DNA of 64,000 nt from Capsicum annuum. Taxonomy: Eukaryota > Streptophyta > Magnoliopsida > Solanales > Solanaceae. Every line of letters starts with the position of its first letter. Positions within the stretch are counted from its first letter, which is position 1. The notes beneath the pieces were generated by a model. The model ran no database searches. It had not been told where the DNA came from and worked only from the letters and a program-made list of their open reading frames with translations. Shown piece by piece: positions 12,108 to 23,445 of the stretch. The translations under genes and the position numbers were made by a program. The DNA lies in assembly GCF_002878395.1 (NCBI RefSeq), contig NW_025862232.1:1-64000 (forward strand), written 5' to 3'.

Positions 12108-14585
12108 TGTAATAACCCGGATTTTCTTTAAGTCTAGTTTCATCTTTAAGAAGAGTAAGGGCTGACTTCCCAAGTGATAAATATTTTAAAACATGTATAA
12201 CTTCCCTAATATTGACTTTTTGTCATGTATATAATTGAATTAGCTTTCCAACGATACCAATTTTGTCCAAATTCGGTATTAGAGTGAGAAGTTATGGCCA
12301 TTTTACTGAAAGTTGTCGGAACCGCCCAGGTGCAACAGACAGTTTGATGGACCGTCGAGTTTCCGATGGACCATCGCCCGGACTGTCTCAACCAAGGCAG
12401 TAACTCCCTCTTCTGGCCCAAGTGCGATAGCCAAGATGATAGACCATCAGGCTAGCAACGGACCGTCGCTAGGACTGTTGCAACTAAGGCAGTGTTGCAT
12501 TTTTCTGACCAACATATGACAGACAATCCAACGGACCATCAGACTAGCAACAAACCATCACTCCAACCATTGCAAATCCCGTTCATTATTTTTAAGTCAT
12601 TTTAAAAGGAATTTTTGGCCTTTTTCCCCTTTTAACACTTAGATATATTCCAAACAAAGCATATGACTACATTATATCCCAAATTATCCAAAGGCTAGGG
12701 TTTATTCCTCAAGAACAAACCCAAAACCCTTCTCCAATAAATTCAATAACTCACCATAGATTCTATAAATTGAATTGAGATTCGAGTTCCCCAAGTTCAA
12801 GGCTTCAAGAACCCTCTGTCAAAGAGTAAGAAGAAGAGTTTCAAGCAAGCTTGTTCATCTAGTTTCACAATCTAAGGTATGTGGAGTTTGAACAAGGACA
12901 ATTCTTTCATCCTTGTTCCCAAAACTTGTTTTAAATTACAAAGATATACGACTTTATGAGGTCTCCTATGAATTTGAAGTGTGGGTTCATACCTCATATT
13001 ACTATGCATGAGATTTTGAGATTTTCCAATGTTCTAGAACTTGAAGTACATGAGTATGTTAAGATTTTAAGACAAATTGCTGAACATTCTAGATTTCGAT
13101 ATGATTTACGTATCCTTATGACATCTAGTATGCATTTTGATGAGTTTTAACTTAAGATTTGATTATGGGTCATTAAACCCTACTTGAAATTTCAATTTTT
13201 ATGAACTTTTGTGCTATAAGCACCCATTATTTGAGTATTTTGAGATCATTGAGAAAGTTTTGACCTTAATGGTCATAGTAGCTTTGAAATCCACTTTACC
13301 AAATGAGACTACAGATGTTATAGTTGGGTTCTTATGAACCATGAGATTATTTTAAAGTGGATTTCCATGAGATGAGCATAGCTAACTAAAGTGAGTAGTA
13401 TTTTAGCATCTAGTTGGGTAAGTTACTATGGTTTTATGCCTCAAAACTACGTGCCACCGTAGGATTGAGATTTATGGGCCCAAGGCTGAGATAAGTGATC
13501 ACTAAGTTGAGGTTATACTCCCTGGCAAGAGTATGACACCTCTCCCCAATATGAGGTTTCTTCCTTAGTAGGACAAGACGTTGGACTCCATGTAGCTTGC
13601 ATGGTTTATGTCAGTTAAGAGAACCTCACTTGAGATAGAATATTTTCCCTAAAGCTTTGAGATAAGTGATTTTCTCTAATAGTAAGATTTTCAAAATAGT
13701 TTCTTGAAGTAAAATTTTCCCAAGAAGAAAGTAGTTTTCTCTACTAGTAAGAGTTATAGACTTCCGAGTTCCAAGTGTCTTGAGTTTAAAAGCATTCTAA
13801 GTTCTTGAGCATTAAAGAAGTTTTACTCTCCATGAGATATATGTATGAGTTGGAAAGTATTATTTAAAGATTTCTTTAGTCTTTGAGTAATGAGAATAAT
13901 AAAAGAGTTTAGATTTTAAAGCTAAAGTATAATGACTAAAGAGATTTGTGTTACATTCTTCATTCTATATGATTTATGAGCTTATTATATTAGACTTATT
14001 CAAGCTATGTGAGTCATTCATATGTGCATGCATGATTTGATTAAATAGCATTGATATTGTTTTATGTACATGCATACACCCCTATATACTCAGTACATTC
14101 CCAAGTGTTGATCCACATATACGTTTATGTGCTACATTGTCTTATAATGTAGGTTCAGGTGCTCAGTCCCAGCCTCGTCAATGATTTTCGAGTACCTTTG
14201 TCTACATCTCTACAATGGTGAGTCCTCATAGTTCGAGGACCTATCTTTAGATATTTTAGTATTGTTAGTAGACATATTATTGCTTTCATTTCAGTTTGAG
14301 TCAGTAGGGGACCTGTCCCAATGTCTCTCTAGTAGACTTGAATAGTATAGGCTTTGTCAGACTACTTATCAGATTGTTAGTATATTGAGATTTCCAGTTT
14401 TGTGGTCATTTGGACTGAGTATTTTCTTCGTATTTCCTATCATTTGATATACAGTACCAGTGTTTTGTTTATTTTATCTCGAATTGAGTTATTATATGTA
14501 GTAATAGGCTCAAAGGGTTAGCTTGGGGTTACTTGTAGTCTTAAGCACCATGTGACATTCCGGGAGGAGATTTCGGGGCATTAAA
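12108..14585 (+). repeat. Element B 5' LTR (2478 bp)
   Basis: It starts TGTAATAACCCGG and ends ATTAAA just before the primer-binding site. It holds the conserved box (12243-12308, with the 7-bp inverted repeat CGATACC/GGTATTAG, perfect GGTATCG in the other LTR), then a cassette of ACGGACCGTCG-type near-palindromes (12340-12560). It also holds a splice donor at 12876/12877 and twin hairpins at 14114-14152. The open frames inside it are chance frames. Confidence 0.92.
14114..14152 (+). other. Twin hairpins in LTR of element B
   Basis: CACATA-TACGTT-TATGTG (14114-14131) is followed directly by CTACATT-GTCTTAT-AATGTAG (14132-14152). Equivalent pairs exist in the LTRs of C (17287-17325) and E (40677-40715, reversed). 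Confidence 0.6.
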
Positions 14586-14588
14586 AAC

Positions 14589-14602
14589 TTGGTATCAGAG
14601 CC
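14589..14602 (+). other. Element B primer-binding site (tRNA-Met)
   Basis: TTGGTATCAGAGCC, three bases after the LTR end. It matches the 3' end of plant initiator tRNA-Met by the usual rule for these elements. A conserved leader with GAGTAGAGTCTTG follows (about 14603-14700). Confidence 0.9.
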
Positions 14603-14795
14603 TAAGGTTTAAGGAGTTCTAGGGAGTCTAACAATCCGTGTTGAGTAGAGTCTTGATGATCGGTGTGTAGTGCGTCACATCTATGAATAAGAGGCTATAA
14701 GATGTTTTAGGAAAAAGTTGTTTCTTTCTTTCAGATTCTATCGTGCCTATAGTCGTCCCTCTCATCTAATAATTTGTGCTCTTTTATTTTAGAAA

Positions 14796-15187
14796 ATGCC
14801 TCCCCTAAGAGTGAACACCCGTAGAAATGATAATGAGCAACCCCAACCTGTTGATCTCTTGAATGAAATAGTGTCTCATGCTAAGTTTCGGGTGGCCTTT
14901 TAGGCATTAGCCCAAGCAGTCACCGCTACTGTTTAGGAAAAAAAATAGACCGTAGTTGCAAATAAGCAGGGAGTTGATTTAGCTGCTGCTAGGATTCATG
15001 ATTTCATACAGATGAATCCACCAGAGTTTTATGGGTCTATGGTAGGTGAGGACCCACAGATATACCTTGAGGAGGTAAGAAAGATCACACAGGTGATGCA
15101 TGTTTATAAGGGAGAAAGTGTTGAGTTGGCATCATACAGGTTGAATAATATTGCTTATGACTTGGTGGTAGCATGGAAGAAGGGTAA
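14796..15187 (+). pseudogene. Element B gag, N-terminal part (broken, cut by element C)
   Basis: This gag would form the particle. The start ATG at 14796 begins MPPLRVNTRRND, equivalent to MPPRRANARIND in element E. Three in-frame TAG codons occur in F*ALAQAVTATV*EKK*TVV. Element E has Gln at the first of these (FQALAQAVTANIQ). The retrotransposon-gag core begins HDFIQMNPPEFYGS and continues EDPQIYLEEVRKITQVM and YRLNNIAYDLVVAWKKG. There it meets element C at the GGTAA target copy (15183-15187). The rest of gag resumes at 33049. An acceptor-like TTTTAG just before the start suggests that gag is read from a spliced RNA. Confidence 0.88.
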
Positions 15188-17769
15188 TGTAATACCCCGC
15201 ATTTCGGGCTAGAACGAAAACCATATTTTCTAAGTCTAGCTATTCCAAAAGCCATAAATCCTATAAAAATTTGGTATGTTAATCAATTATGTAGTGTGGG
15301 AACCTATTTGAGCATGAATTGAGATCATAGATATCCCCTAACTCAAGGTCAAGTTCAAAGCTTTCCAATCATTCGAGTTTTAGTGAGCATCAAAACATGA
15401 GTCGACTTCAATCGACCATAATCCTAGTGTATGATGAACTGGGTGACTTAATATATATCAAATGAAATCTCTTTGAATTATCTTTCCAATGATATCAATT
15501 TCACGTAAAGCCAATATCGGAGAAAAAAGTTATGCCAATTTTACTCCAGCATGTCAGCCTACAAAACTGAGTGACGACATTTCTAATAACTTATCACGTC
15601 TGTGACGGTTTACCACAAAATGTCATCATCCTTAGGTAGAAATCCATAAATTCCAGCCCCAAGTGATGACATTTGTGACGACTTATCACAAGTCTGATGG
15701 CTTATCACAAAATGTCATCAGGCTTAGGCAGAAAACCATAAAATCCAACTCCCAAGTGACGACATTTGTGGCAACTTATCACCAGTTTGACGGTTTATTA
15801 CAAATGTCGTCAGCCGAGATTTTCATCAATTGGGAAGTGGTTTAGTAAGGGTATTTTCCTTCACCTCCCATGACCTAAATAATTAAAATCATGTACTTAA
15901 TCATCATAAATCAGTTTAAACAACCCTTAGTCCTCTTTATTCACAAGAACAATGTTAGGGTTTCTTCTTAAGATCATCTTCCAAGAAATTCAAAACTCCA
16001 TTACTCCTTCTTCAAGATAAGCAAGAATCTAATATTTCTAATCCAAGAAGTTCAAGAAAGTTCCCAAGAACATCAAATTAAGGTCCTCCTCTTCAAGAAA
16101 GAAACCAATAGTTTAGCATCACAATCCAAGAATCTCAAGAAATCTTTCAAGATCATCTCCTAGGGTTTCAAGGTCAAGTTCTCTACATCAAATCAAGTCT
16201 ATTAAGGTATGTGGATTTGAACAAGAACACCGTTTTGTTCTTGTGCCCAAAAGTTACATATTTTCGTAAAGTATTTCGTAAACTCTTGGAGAATTCCTAT
16301 CATGTTATTATATTGTGAGTTTTATGAAACTATGTCTTACCCAAGCTTTGAGTTGTAATATTATTATGCATATTAATGTTTTAAATTGTCAATTTATGGT
16401 TTAAGTTGCATAATTCAACGTCTATATCCTGTTTTGAGAATTTCAAGTCCTATTGTTGTGAATTGAACCTTATGGTTAAAGCATGAGTTTTAGAATGAGA
16501 TGTTAGTGATTTTGAAAGAATATCAAGAAGTGAGTTTTGATTGTAAGTTAAGATAGAAATCCACATTCTTGAGTTTGAAGTAAAGGGGATGCATTTTAGC
16601 TCTCATTATATATATATATATATATATATATTGTTGAATTGTTTTAAAGTGGATTTTTTAAAGCTCTGAGCTAAGTAAGGGAGTAGTATTTAGCACTGAG
16701 TTGGGCGTGATTCCGAGGTCTCATGCCCCAGAACTATGTCCCCTGTAGGTTCTTGATATACCCCAAGTGGATTAAAATAGTGATCACTAAAGTTAAGGTT
16801 ATATCCAATGGCAAAGATAGAATAGCTCTCCCCAACGTGAGTAAGACGTTGGACTCTATGTAGCTCACATAGTTTATGTCGGGTAGAAGAAACTCCCAAA
16901 GTAGTCCCCCACTCTATCTAAGATACAAGTATATGTAGTTTGAAATCTATGAGTCCAAGATTTCTAAGGCTCTCAAGTGTCAAAATCTTTCAGTTTCCAA
17001 AGAAGTTCCTAGTTTTCATGAGATTAAAGTGTATGCTCTGAAAGATATTGTTTTAAGATTTTATCTATCTTACAAGTTTGAGAATAAATAAAGAATACAG
17101 ATTTACAATAAAGTACAATGACACATGATTTACATTACATATTTTCTTATTCATGATTATAATGGTTTTAATTCAAGCTATGTGAGTCATCTATACTAGC
17201 ATGCATGTTTTCTATAAGGATTTATGATATTGATTATTTAATTACATACACCCCGATATACTCAGGACATTCTCAAAGTGTTGATCCACATATACGTCTA
17301 TGTGCTACATTGTCTCATAATGTAGGTATAAGACTTAGTATGCACATTCAAATTCAGTCAGCTCGCAGTTTCTAGTCAGCAGGTGATGAATCCTTTTAAT
17401 TCAAGGGTTTGAGCCAGATAGATAGTTTGAGCAGTTCTTTGTTTTCCTATTTTAGTCATAGTGAGTTAGGATAGCTGGGAGTCATAACCCGGCTATCTAA
17501 AGTCAGTACTAGTAGAGGCTTCATAGACAGTCAGTAGAGTTAATGTATTCAATTTCAGCTTTATTTTGGTAAAATCAGAGTTGTAATCTTGTAAAGTTTA
17601 GATTTGTATTGATCAAGTTCAGAAAAGTTTTATGTTCTCACTAATTTTATACAAATTTAAGCATTTTATTTAGTTGCTTATGAGTTATGCCAGTAGAAGG
17701 TTTAGCTTGGGGTCACTTGTGACCCTAAGCACCGTGTGACGTCTCGGCACCTAATTTCAGGGCGTTACA
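15188..17769 (+). repeat. Element C 5' LTR (2582 bp)
   Basis: It starts TGTAATACCCCGCATTT and ends GGCGTTACA. It contains the conserved box ending AAGTTATG (15483-15548) and a cassette of words like GACGACTTATCACAAGTCT (15560-15820). It also has an AT dinucleotide run (16607-16632), a splice-donor-like TTAAG/GTATGTGG (16206/16207) and twin hairpins (17287-17325). Confidence 0.92.
16607..16632. repeat. AT microsatellite in element C 5' LTR
   Basis: A pure AT dinucleotide run of about 23 bases. The run in the 3' LTR (about 23019-23044) has the same length. Confidence 0.8.
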
Positions 17770-17772
17770 AAC

Positions 17773-17785
17773 TTGGTATCAAAGC
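17773..17785 (+). other. Element C primer-binding site
   Basis: TTGGTATCAAAGC, one mismatch to the tRNA-Met site of element B, four bases after the LTR. The shared leader with TAGTAGAGTCTTG follows at about 17827-17840. Confidence 0.85.
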
Positions 17786-20700
17786 ACAAGTTCAAGTTTC
17801 CTAGGGTGTTTGTGAAGCCATGTCTAGTAGAGTCTTGCAAAACGGTACGAAGACATTTGTACTTTTCTTCGAAAGGCTACAAGGCACTTAGGAAATGTCT
17901 CCATTCTTTCAAGTCTCAGATAGTGCTATAGAAAGGTTCTCTAAGAAACTTATACAGATTCTCATCTTACTCTATTCGAGACATCTCTGCCTTATTTTCA
18001 AGGTATCAGAAATAGTCAAGCTTAAATCTTTATAGATAGTTCTTTCTCAGACATTCTCCATAGATAGTTATCAGATTGTAAGCGAGCTAGAAAGTATCCC
18101 ATCAGTTCTTTTGAGTCCCGATTATTGAAGTGCTCTATTCATGATTCATAAAAGTCGTGCACTAATCCTAAGTCATAAGTACTTCCAGATTCATCCTCAG
18201 AATCTATAATGTAAAGCTATATTTCCCTATCTATGTAATATTCTTGAGATAGCATGATTAGTAAGTTGTAGTTCCTCCTCAGATAACGCTCTCAGATTGT
18301 CTAGCAAGAAACTTCAGAAGTCACACAAAGCGGCTTGAGAGTAGCATTCTAGTGTGTTATAAGTCTCTCAAGATCAGAGTTATGTCCTTACTCTTATGAG
18401 TCATGCAAGTAAGATAGAACGAAATGTGTATTCTTAGATCATTGAATATTGTGTGTCAAGTTTCTATCTCTTGTAACCTTGTTATCATTGTTTTGTTGAA
18501 AAATAAAAGTCTAGTGAAGCCATGTGAGGCCTATTTCAATTCACTAGCAACTTGTTATGCATCTTGTTGTTTTTGTATTGGTTGAAACTTATAGAGCTAC
18601 AAAAGAAGTTTAGGTGTATAGATAGGTGGATAGTAATGATGTGTAGAAGAAGGACGTGGTAATGGATTGTAAATAAGATAGGCCATATGTTTATGATCGA
18701 TTATCATTATTATGAGGTTCAAGTGGGCTAGTTATTCTTGATGTTTTATTTTATAGCTTTCAAGTGAGAACAACACTATGTATTAAGTTTGAACGATTGG
18801 TGGTCATGAAGGTGGATGTGATGACTTCTTGGCTAATAATACTAGTTATAGGGAAGTAATATAATAGGCTTGAACAGTGTATGGAAGAGCATAAGTTTAC
18901 TTGATTTGTAATCAAGTTTGACATTGTATGTATGATGAAGAAGTACACCCAAGGTGCTATGGGGATGCATTATTTTCTTTTGAGGATTATTGCATGTTGT
19001 GGGGTCGGTAGTACCGTTGAAATGTTAGGTGGAGAAAGACTAGTTAGATAATGAGTAATGTTCTTGATAGCTAAGTTAAGGAGTTTGATTGAAGATGTTG
19101 AGACTTTTTAAGTATGAATGTGATTCTCATGGTTTAGAAACATAAGTTTACAAGCGTGATATTGGTAGACTATGACAGAAGTTGTATGGTCCATCAAAGG
19201 TTTTGAGATACCCATGTTAAGCGTTAGAATCTAAGTTTGAAATTTCCAAGATTTAGCAAATAGGAATAAGAGTTGAAGCACTAGGTTGTGTGCACTCCAA
19301 CTATGGGGATGCTCATGTAAATTCAAAGTTAGTAAGTGTTCAAGTGTTATATAAGGACTATTGGGGCTATAGAAAGATGGGGTGTAGCTCAGAAGTAAGT
19401 ATTATAAGTTGGTTTTACGCTTTTAGGTGTAGTCATTCGGGTTAAGTTCTTTTGCTTATGTGCGTTGCTATATCTCAGACTCTAGAGTAAAGTGATTATA
19501 GTTACACTAGAGTTTATATAGTGGTTCACAGCCTTAGAGTGATGGCTTACATCTATGGGGGAGATGATAGAACAAGTAAACAAGTCAAGCCTTCAGACTT
19601 CTAGTAGATGCACCAGTAAGTTGTAGAGAAAGATTAATGCTTGAACCAATCTTATTTCAGTATTTTCAGTTTTCCCAATACCTACTCATGCCTTACGTTC
19701 AACTCCATGATGTTAATTCCTGTTCATGCATATGATGGAGAATTATGTACTATCCTAGTTCCCAAATATAAGGAGTTCCAGTTCTTTTAGCAGTTGGAAT
19801 CACATTCCATAAGTTATGAACTTCAAATTCAGGTCATGCAGCTCATGACACATGTACTCAAGCTTTACAATATGTTCATTCCAAGTACTCAAGCAGCACT
19901 TTTAATGATCAGCAAAATTTGGATTTATATCTTGCATGTCCTCAGATCAAACTTCTTTGATAAGCCCATGATGCTATATATTCTATTCCTCAAGTCTCAG
20001 TTGAGTTTCAAGTTATTCATAGTATCCCCTCGTATTTTGGGACCTCATGTTCTAACCTTTTATTACCTTTCCTTCGGTTAAGATAGTGATGATAATCAGT
20101 TGTCTGGATGGGAGAGAGTAAACATTTCTTGTTACTGGAATATCGTTGTATGCTTATTTTAGAAAAGGCAGTAAAGTGTGAAGTAAGATTGAACCTAAGT
20201 CTTTAATACCCATCATTGTTAGTCGAAGTTTTATATGAGATGTTTGGGTAGTTGAAATCTTATGTATGTCTTCTTAGGAGTAGTGCATGGAAGTTGTTCT
20301 TGATAGAGGTTTGTAAGTTGTGACAAAGGTATTTTAGGGGAGTGTGATTAGAAGTGCATATGTGGTTATAGAAGTGAGTCTTAAACATCATGTTTGTATA
20401 TTTAGATGAATGCACTACACATTAGTAAAATGTCTAGTACGAGGTTAAAAGTGGTTGTTGGAGTAGTAATGAGGATTTTCATGAGATGAGAAGTTGTGAA
20501 GTGCAGGGTGTGTTGAATTATGGTTCAGTCTAGTAGTACAGTGTTATATGGTGTAGCCTATGATTATGGGTTAGGCTTGAAGATGGTGAGGGAATTTAGT
20601 TCAGTTTAGACATGAGTAGAAGGAAATATCAATGACCTTGTTAGAATTAGAAGATGAATCAATAAGTATGGTTTTTAAGGTAGAGGATTAGTTGACAGAG

Positions 20701-21578
20701 TATTTTAGAAGTGTGTCTAAGTTTTAAGTAAGGTGTTGCATTGCCTAAAGCCTAGTAAATTCTACCCCAGTCTACGATTCAAAGGTCTATGATTCCAAGC
20801 TATGGAATTGTAGCAATATTGTAATCCCTTATTCAGATGTTTTGTTCAGATCTTGACTAAAATTCTTAGCTCCTTCAAATCGTTAGAACTCCCTAGAGGG
20901 GTGTTGAAGAAACCCTCCACTTGAGCATGAGTATCTAGTATGATTCAGTTTGGATAGACAGCAGTTCAGTTTAAAAATCAGGCACATAGATTTCTATGGA
21001 TTTCCATTTTTTGAACTAGCCTAGCTTTACTACCTGAAGTTTCATAAGTACAGTAATTCCGAAATAGTTTCGCAATTGCGAATTCAAGTCAGTATATGTA
21101 TTAGGCATCAGTTCAGAATTCGGATATCTAGTCATGATTCAGTTCATAAATATTCACCAAACGATCTTCATTTTCCAAGTATTCCAGCTCAGACACTGTG
21201 ATAACCATTGTGTGATCTTAGCCTTTTTTTCTCATGATTTGTGCCTACATAAACTATCACCTCACAGTCTATAAGTACGATCACACTATGAGCACATCAA
21301 GTAAATTCTAAACCCTTAGCATGAGTCAGATCTTCAAAAATAAGTAAAAAGGGCAAGTTATCTCAAATTTAGACGAAGGTAACAGCCTTTCGTCATTCAG
21401 CCCCTCTCTAATAAAGATTCAGTTAGATAGCTATTCTTATCATGAGTATATGCATTCATCGAAGTATGCCAAAGTTTAGAAAGATATAGATTTAGTTTAA
21501 TATGTTATTTCAACTATGTATCCTCAGTTTTCTCTGTATTCTTAACCTACAGAGCAACATTCGGGGATGAATGATCCC
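17786..21578 (+). other. Element C interior, non-coding
   Basis: There are 3.8 kb without a recognisable protein. The longest frame (19794-20081, plus, 95 codons) has no zinc knuckle, protease or RT words and I do not call it a gene. The first 100 bases are the leader shared with other elements of the nest. The remainder shows nothing I can name. Confidence 0.7.
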
Positions 21579-21591
21579 AAGGGGGAGATAA
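21579..21591 (+). other. Element C polypurine tract
   Basis: AAGGGGGAGATAA directly before TGTAACACC of the 3' LTR. Confidence 0.85.
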
Positions 21592-23445
21592 TGTAACACC
21601 CCGTATTTCAGGCTAGAACGAAAATGGTCTTTTCTACGTGTAGATGTTCCAAAAGCCATAAATCCTATGCAAATTTTGTATGTGAATAAATTATGTTGTG
21701 TGGGAACCTATTTGAGCATGAATTGAGATCATAGAGATCCCCTAACTCAAGGTCAAATTGAAAGCTTTCTTATCGTTCGAGTTTTAGTGAGTGTCAAAAC
21801 ATGAGTCGACTTCAATCGACCATAATTCCATGTATATGATGAACTGGGTGGTCTACTATATATCAAATGAAATCTCTTTGAATTATATTTCCAACGATAT
21901 CAATTTTTCCTAAATCCAATATCAAAGCAACAAGTTATGCCCATTTTACTCCAGCATGTCAGCCTGGAAAATTGAGTAACGACATTTCTGATAACTTATC
22001 ACGTCTGTGACGGCTTATTACAAAATGTCGTCAGCCTTAGGCAGAAATCCATACATTCCATCCCCAAGTGATGACATTTGTGATGACTTATCACAAGTCT
22101 AACGTCTTATCACAAAATGTCGTCAGGCTTAGGCAGAAAACCATAAAATCCAACTCCCAAGTGACGACATTTGTGACGACTTATCACAAGTCTAACAGCT
22201 TATCACAAATGTCGTCAGCCGAGATTTTCAGCAATTAGGAAGCGGTTTAGTAAGGGTATTTTGGACTTTTCCTTCACCTCCCATGACTTAAATAATCAAA
22301 ATCACGTACCTAAACATCATAAATCAGTTTAAACAACCCTTAGTCCTCTTTATTCACAAGAACAATATTAGGGTTTCCTCTTAAGATCATCTTCCAAGAA
22401 ATTCAAAACTCCATTACTCCTTCTTCAAGATAAGCAAGAATCTAAGATTTCTAATCCAAGAAGTTCAAGAAATTTCCCAAGAACATCAAATTAAGGTCCT
22501 CCTCTTCAAGAAAGAAACCAATAGTTTAGCATCACAATCCAAGAATCTCAAGAAATCTTTCAAGATCATCTCCTAGGATTTCAAGGTCAAGTTCTCTACA
22601 TCAAATCAAGTCTATTAAGGTATGTGGATTTGAACAAGAACACCGTTTTGTTCTTGTGCCCAAAAGTTACATATTTTCGTAAAGTATTTCGTAAACTCAT
22701 GGAGAATTCCTATCATGTTATTATATTGTGAGTTTTATGAAACTATGTCTTACCCAAGCTTTGAGTTGTAATATTATTATGCATATTAATGTTTTAAATT
22801 GTCAATTTATGGTTTAAGTTGCATAATTCAACGTCTATATCCTGTTTTGAGAATTTCACGTCCTATTGTTGTGAATTGAACCTTATGGTTAAAGCATGAG
22901 TTTGAGAATGAGATGTTAGTGATTTTTAAAGAATATCAAGAAGTGAGTTTTGATTGTAAGTTAAGATAGAAATCCACATTCTTGAGTTTGAAGTAAAGGG
23001 GATGCATTTTAGCTCTCATTATATATATATATATATATATATATTGTTGAATTGTTTTAAAGTGGATTTTTTAAAGCTCTGAGCTAAGTAAGGGAGTAGT
23101 ATTTAGCACTGAGTTGGGCGTGATTCCGAGGTCTCATTCCCCAGAACTACGTGCCCCCGTAGGTTCTTGATATACCCCAAGTGGGTTAAGATAGTGATCA
23201 CTAAAGTCAAAAGTTCTATCCAATGGCAAGGATAGAATAGCTCTCCCCAATGTGGGTAAGACGTTGGACTCCATGTAGCTCACATGGTTTACGTCGGTTA
23301 GAAGAAACTCCCAAAGTAGTCCCCTATTCTATCTAAGATACAAGTATATGTATTTTGAAAGCTATGATTCCAAGATTTCTAAGGCTCTCAAGTGTCAAAA
23401 TCTTTAAGTTTCCAAATAAGTTCCTAGTTTTCATGAGATTAAAGT
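21592..23445 (+). repeat. Element C 3' LTR, first part (cut by element D)
   Basis: It matches 15188-17025 of the 5' LTR. The stretch 22316-23135 is almost identical to the partner, while both sides are clearly more diverged. It ends at AAAGT (23441-23445), the target copy of element D. Confidence 0.92.

Larger units (their letters stand above)
12877..14792 (+). other. Predicted leader intron of element B (LTR donor to pre-gag acceptor)
   Basis: The donor TCTAAG/GTATGTGG is at 12876/12877 inside the LTR. The acceptor GCTCTTTTATTTTAG ends at 14792, three bases before the gag ATG at 14796. Splicing would remove 1916 bases including the U5 part, the primer-binding site and the shared leader. This is predicted from sequence only. 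The same arrangement recurs in elements E and G. Confidence 0.55.

Noticed and set aside
15560..15820. Regular short repeats that could suggest a CRISPR-like array
   Set aside because: The words vary, the spacing is irregular, there are no unique spacers, and the same stretch is in both LTRs of a plant retrotransposon.
19794..20081. 95-codon open frame inside element C
   Set aside because: No known motif, embedded in a region full of stops in all frames, and unsupported by any sister copy. Best seen as a chance frame.
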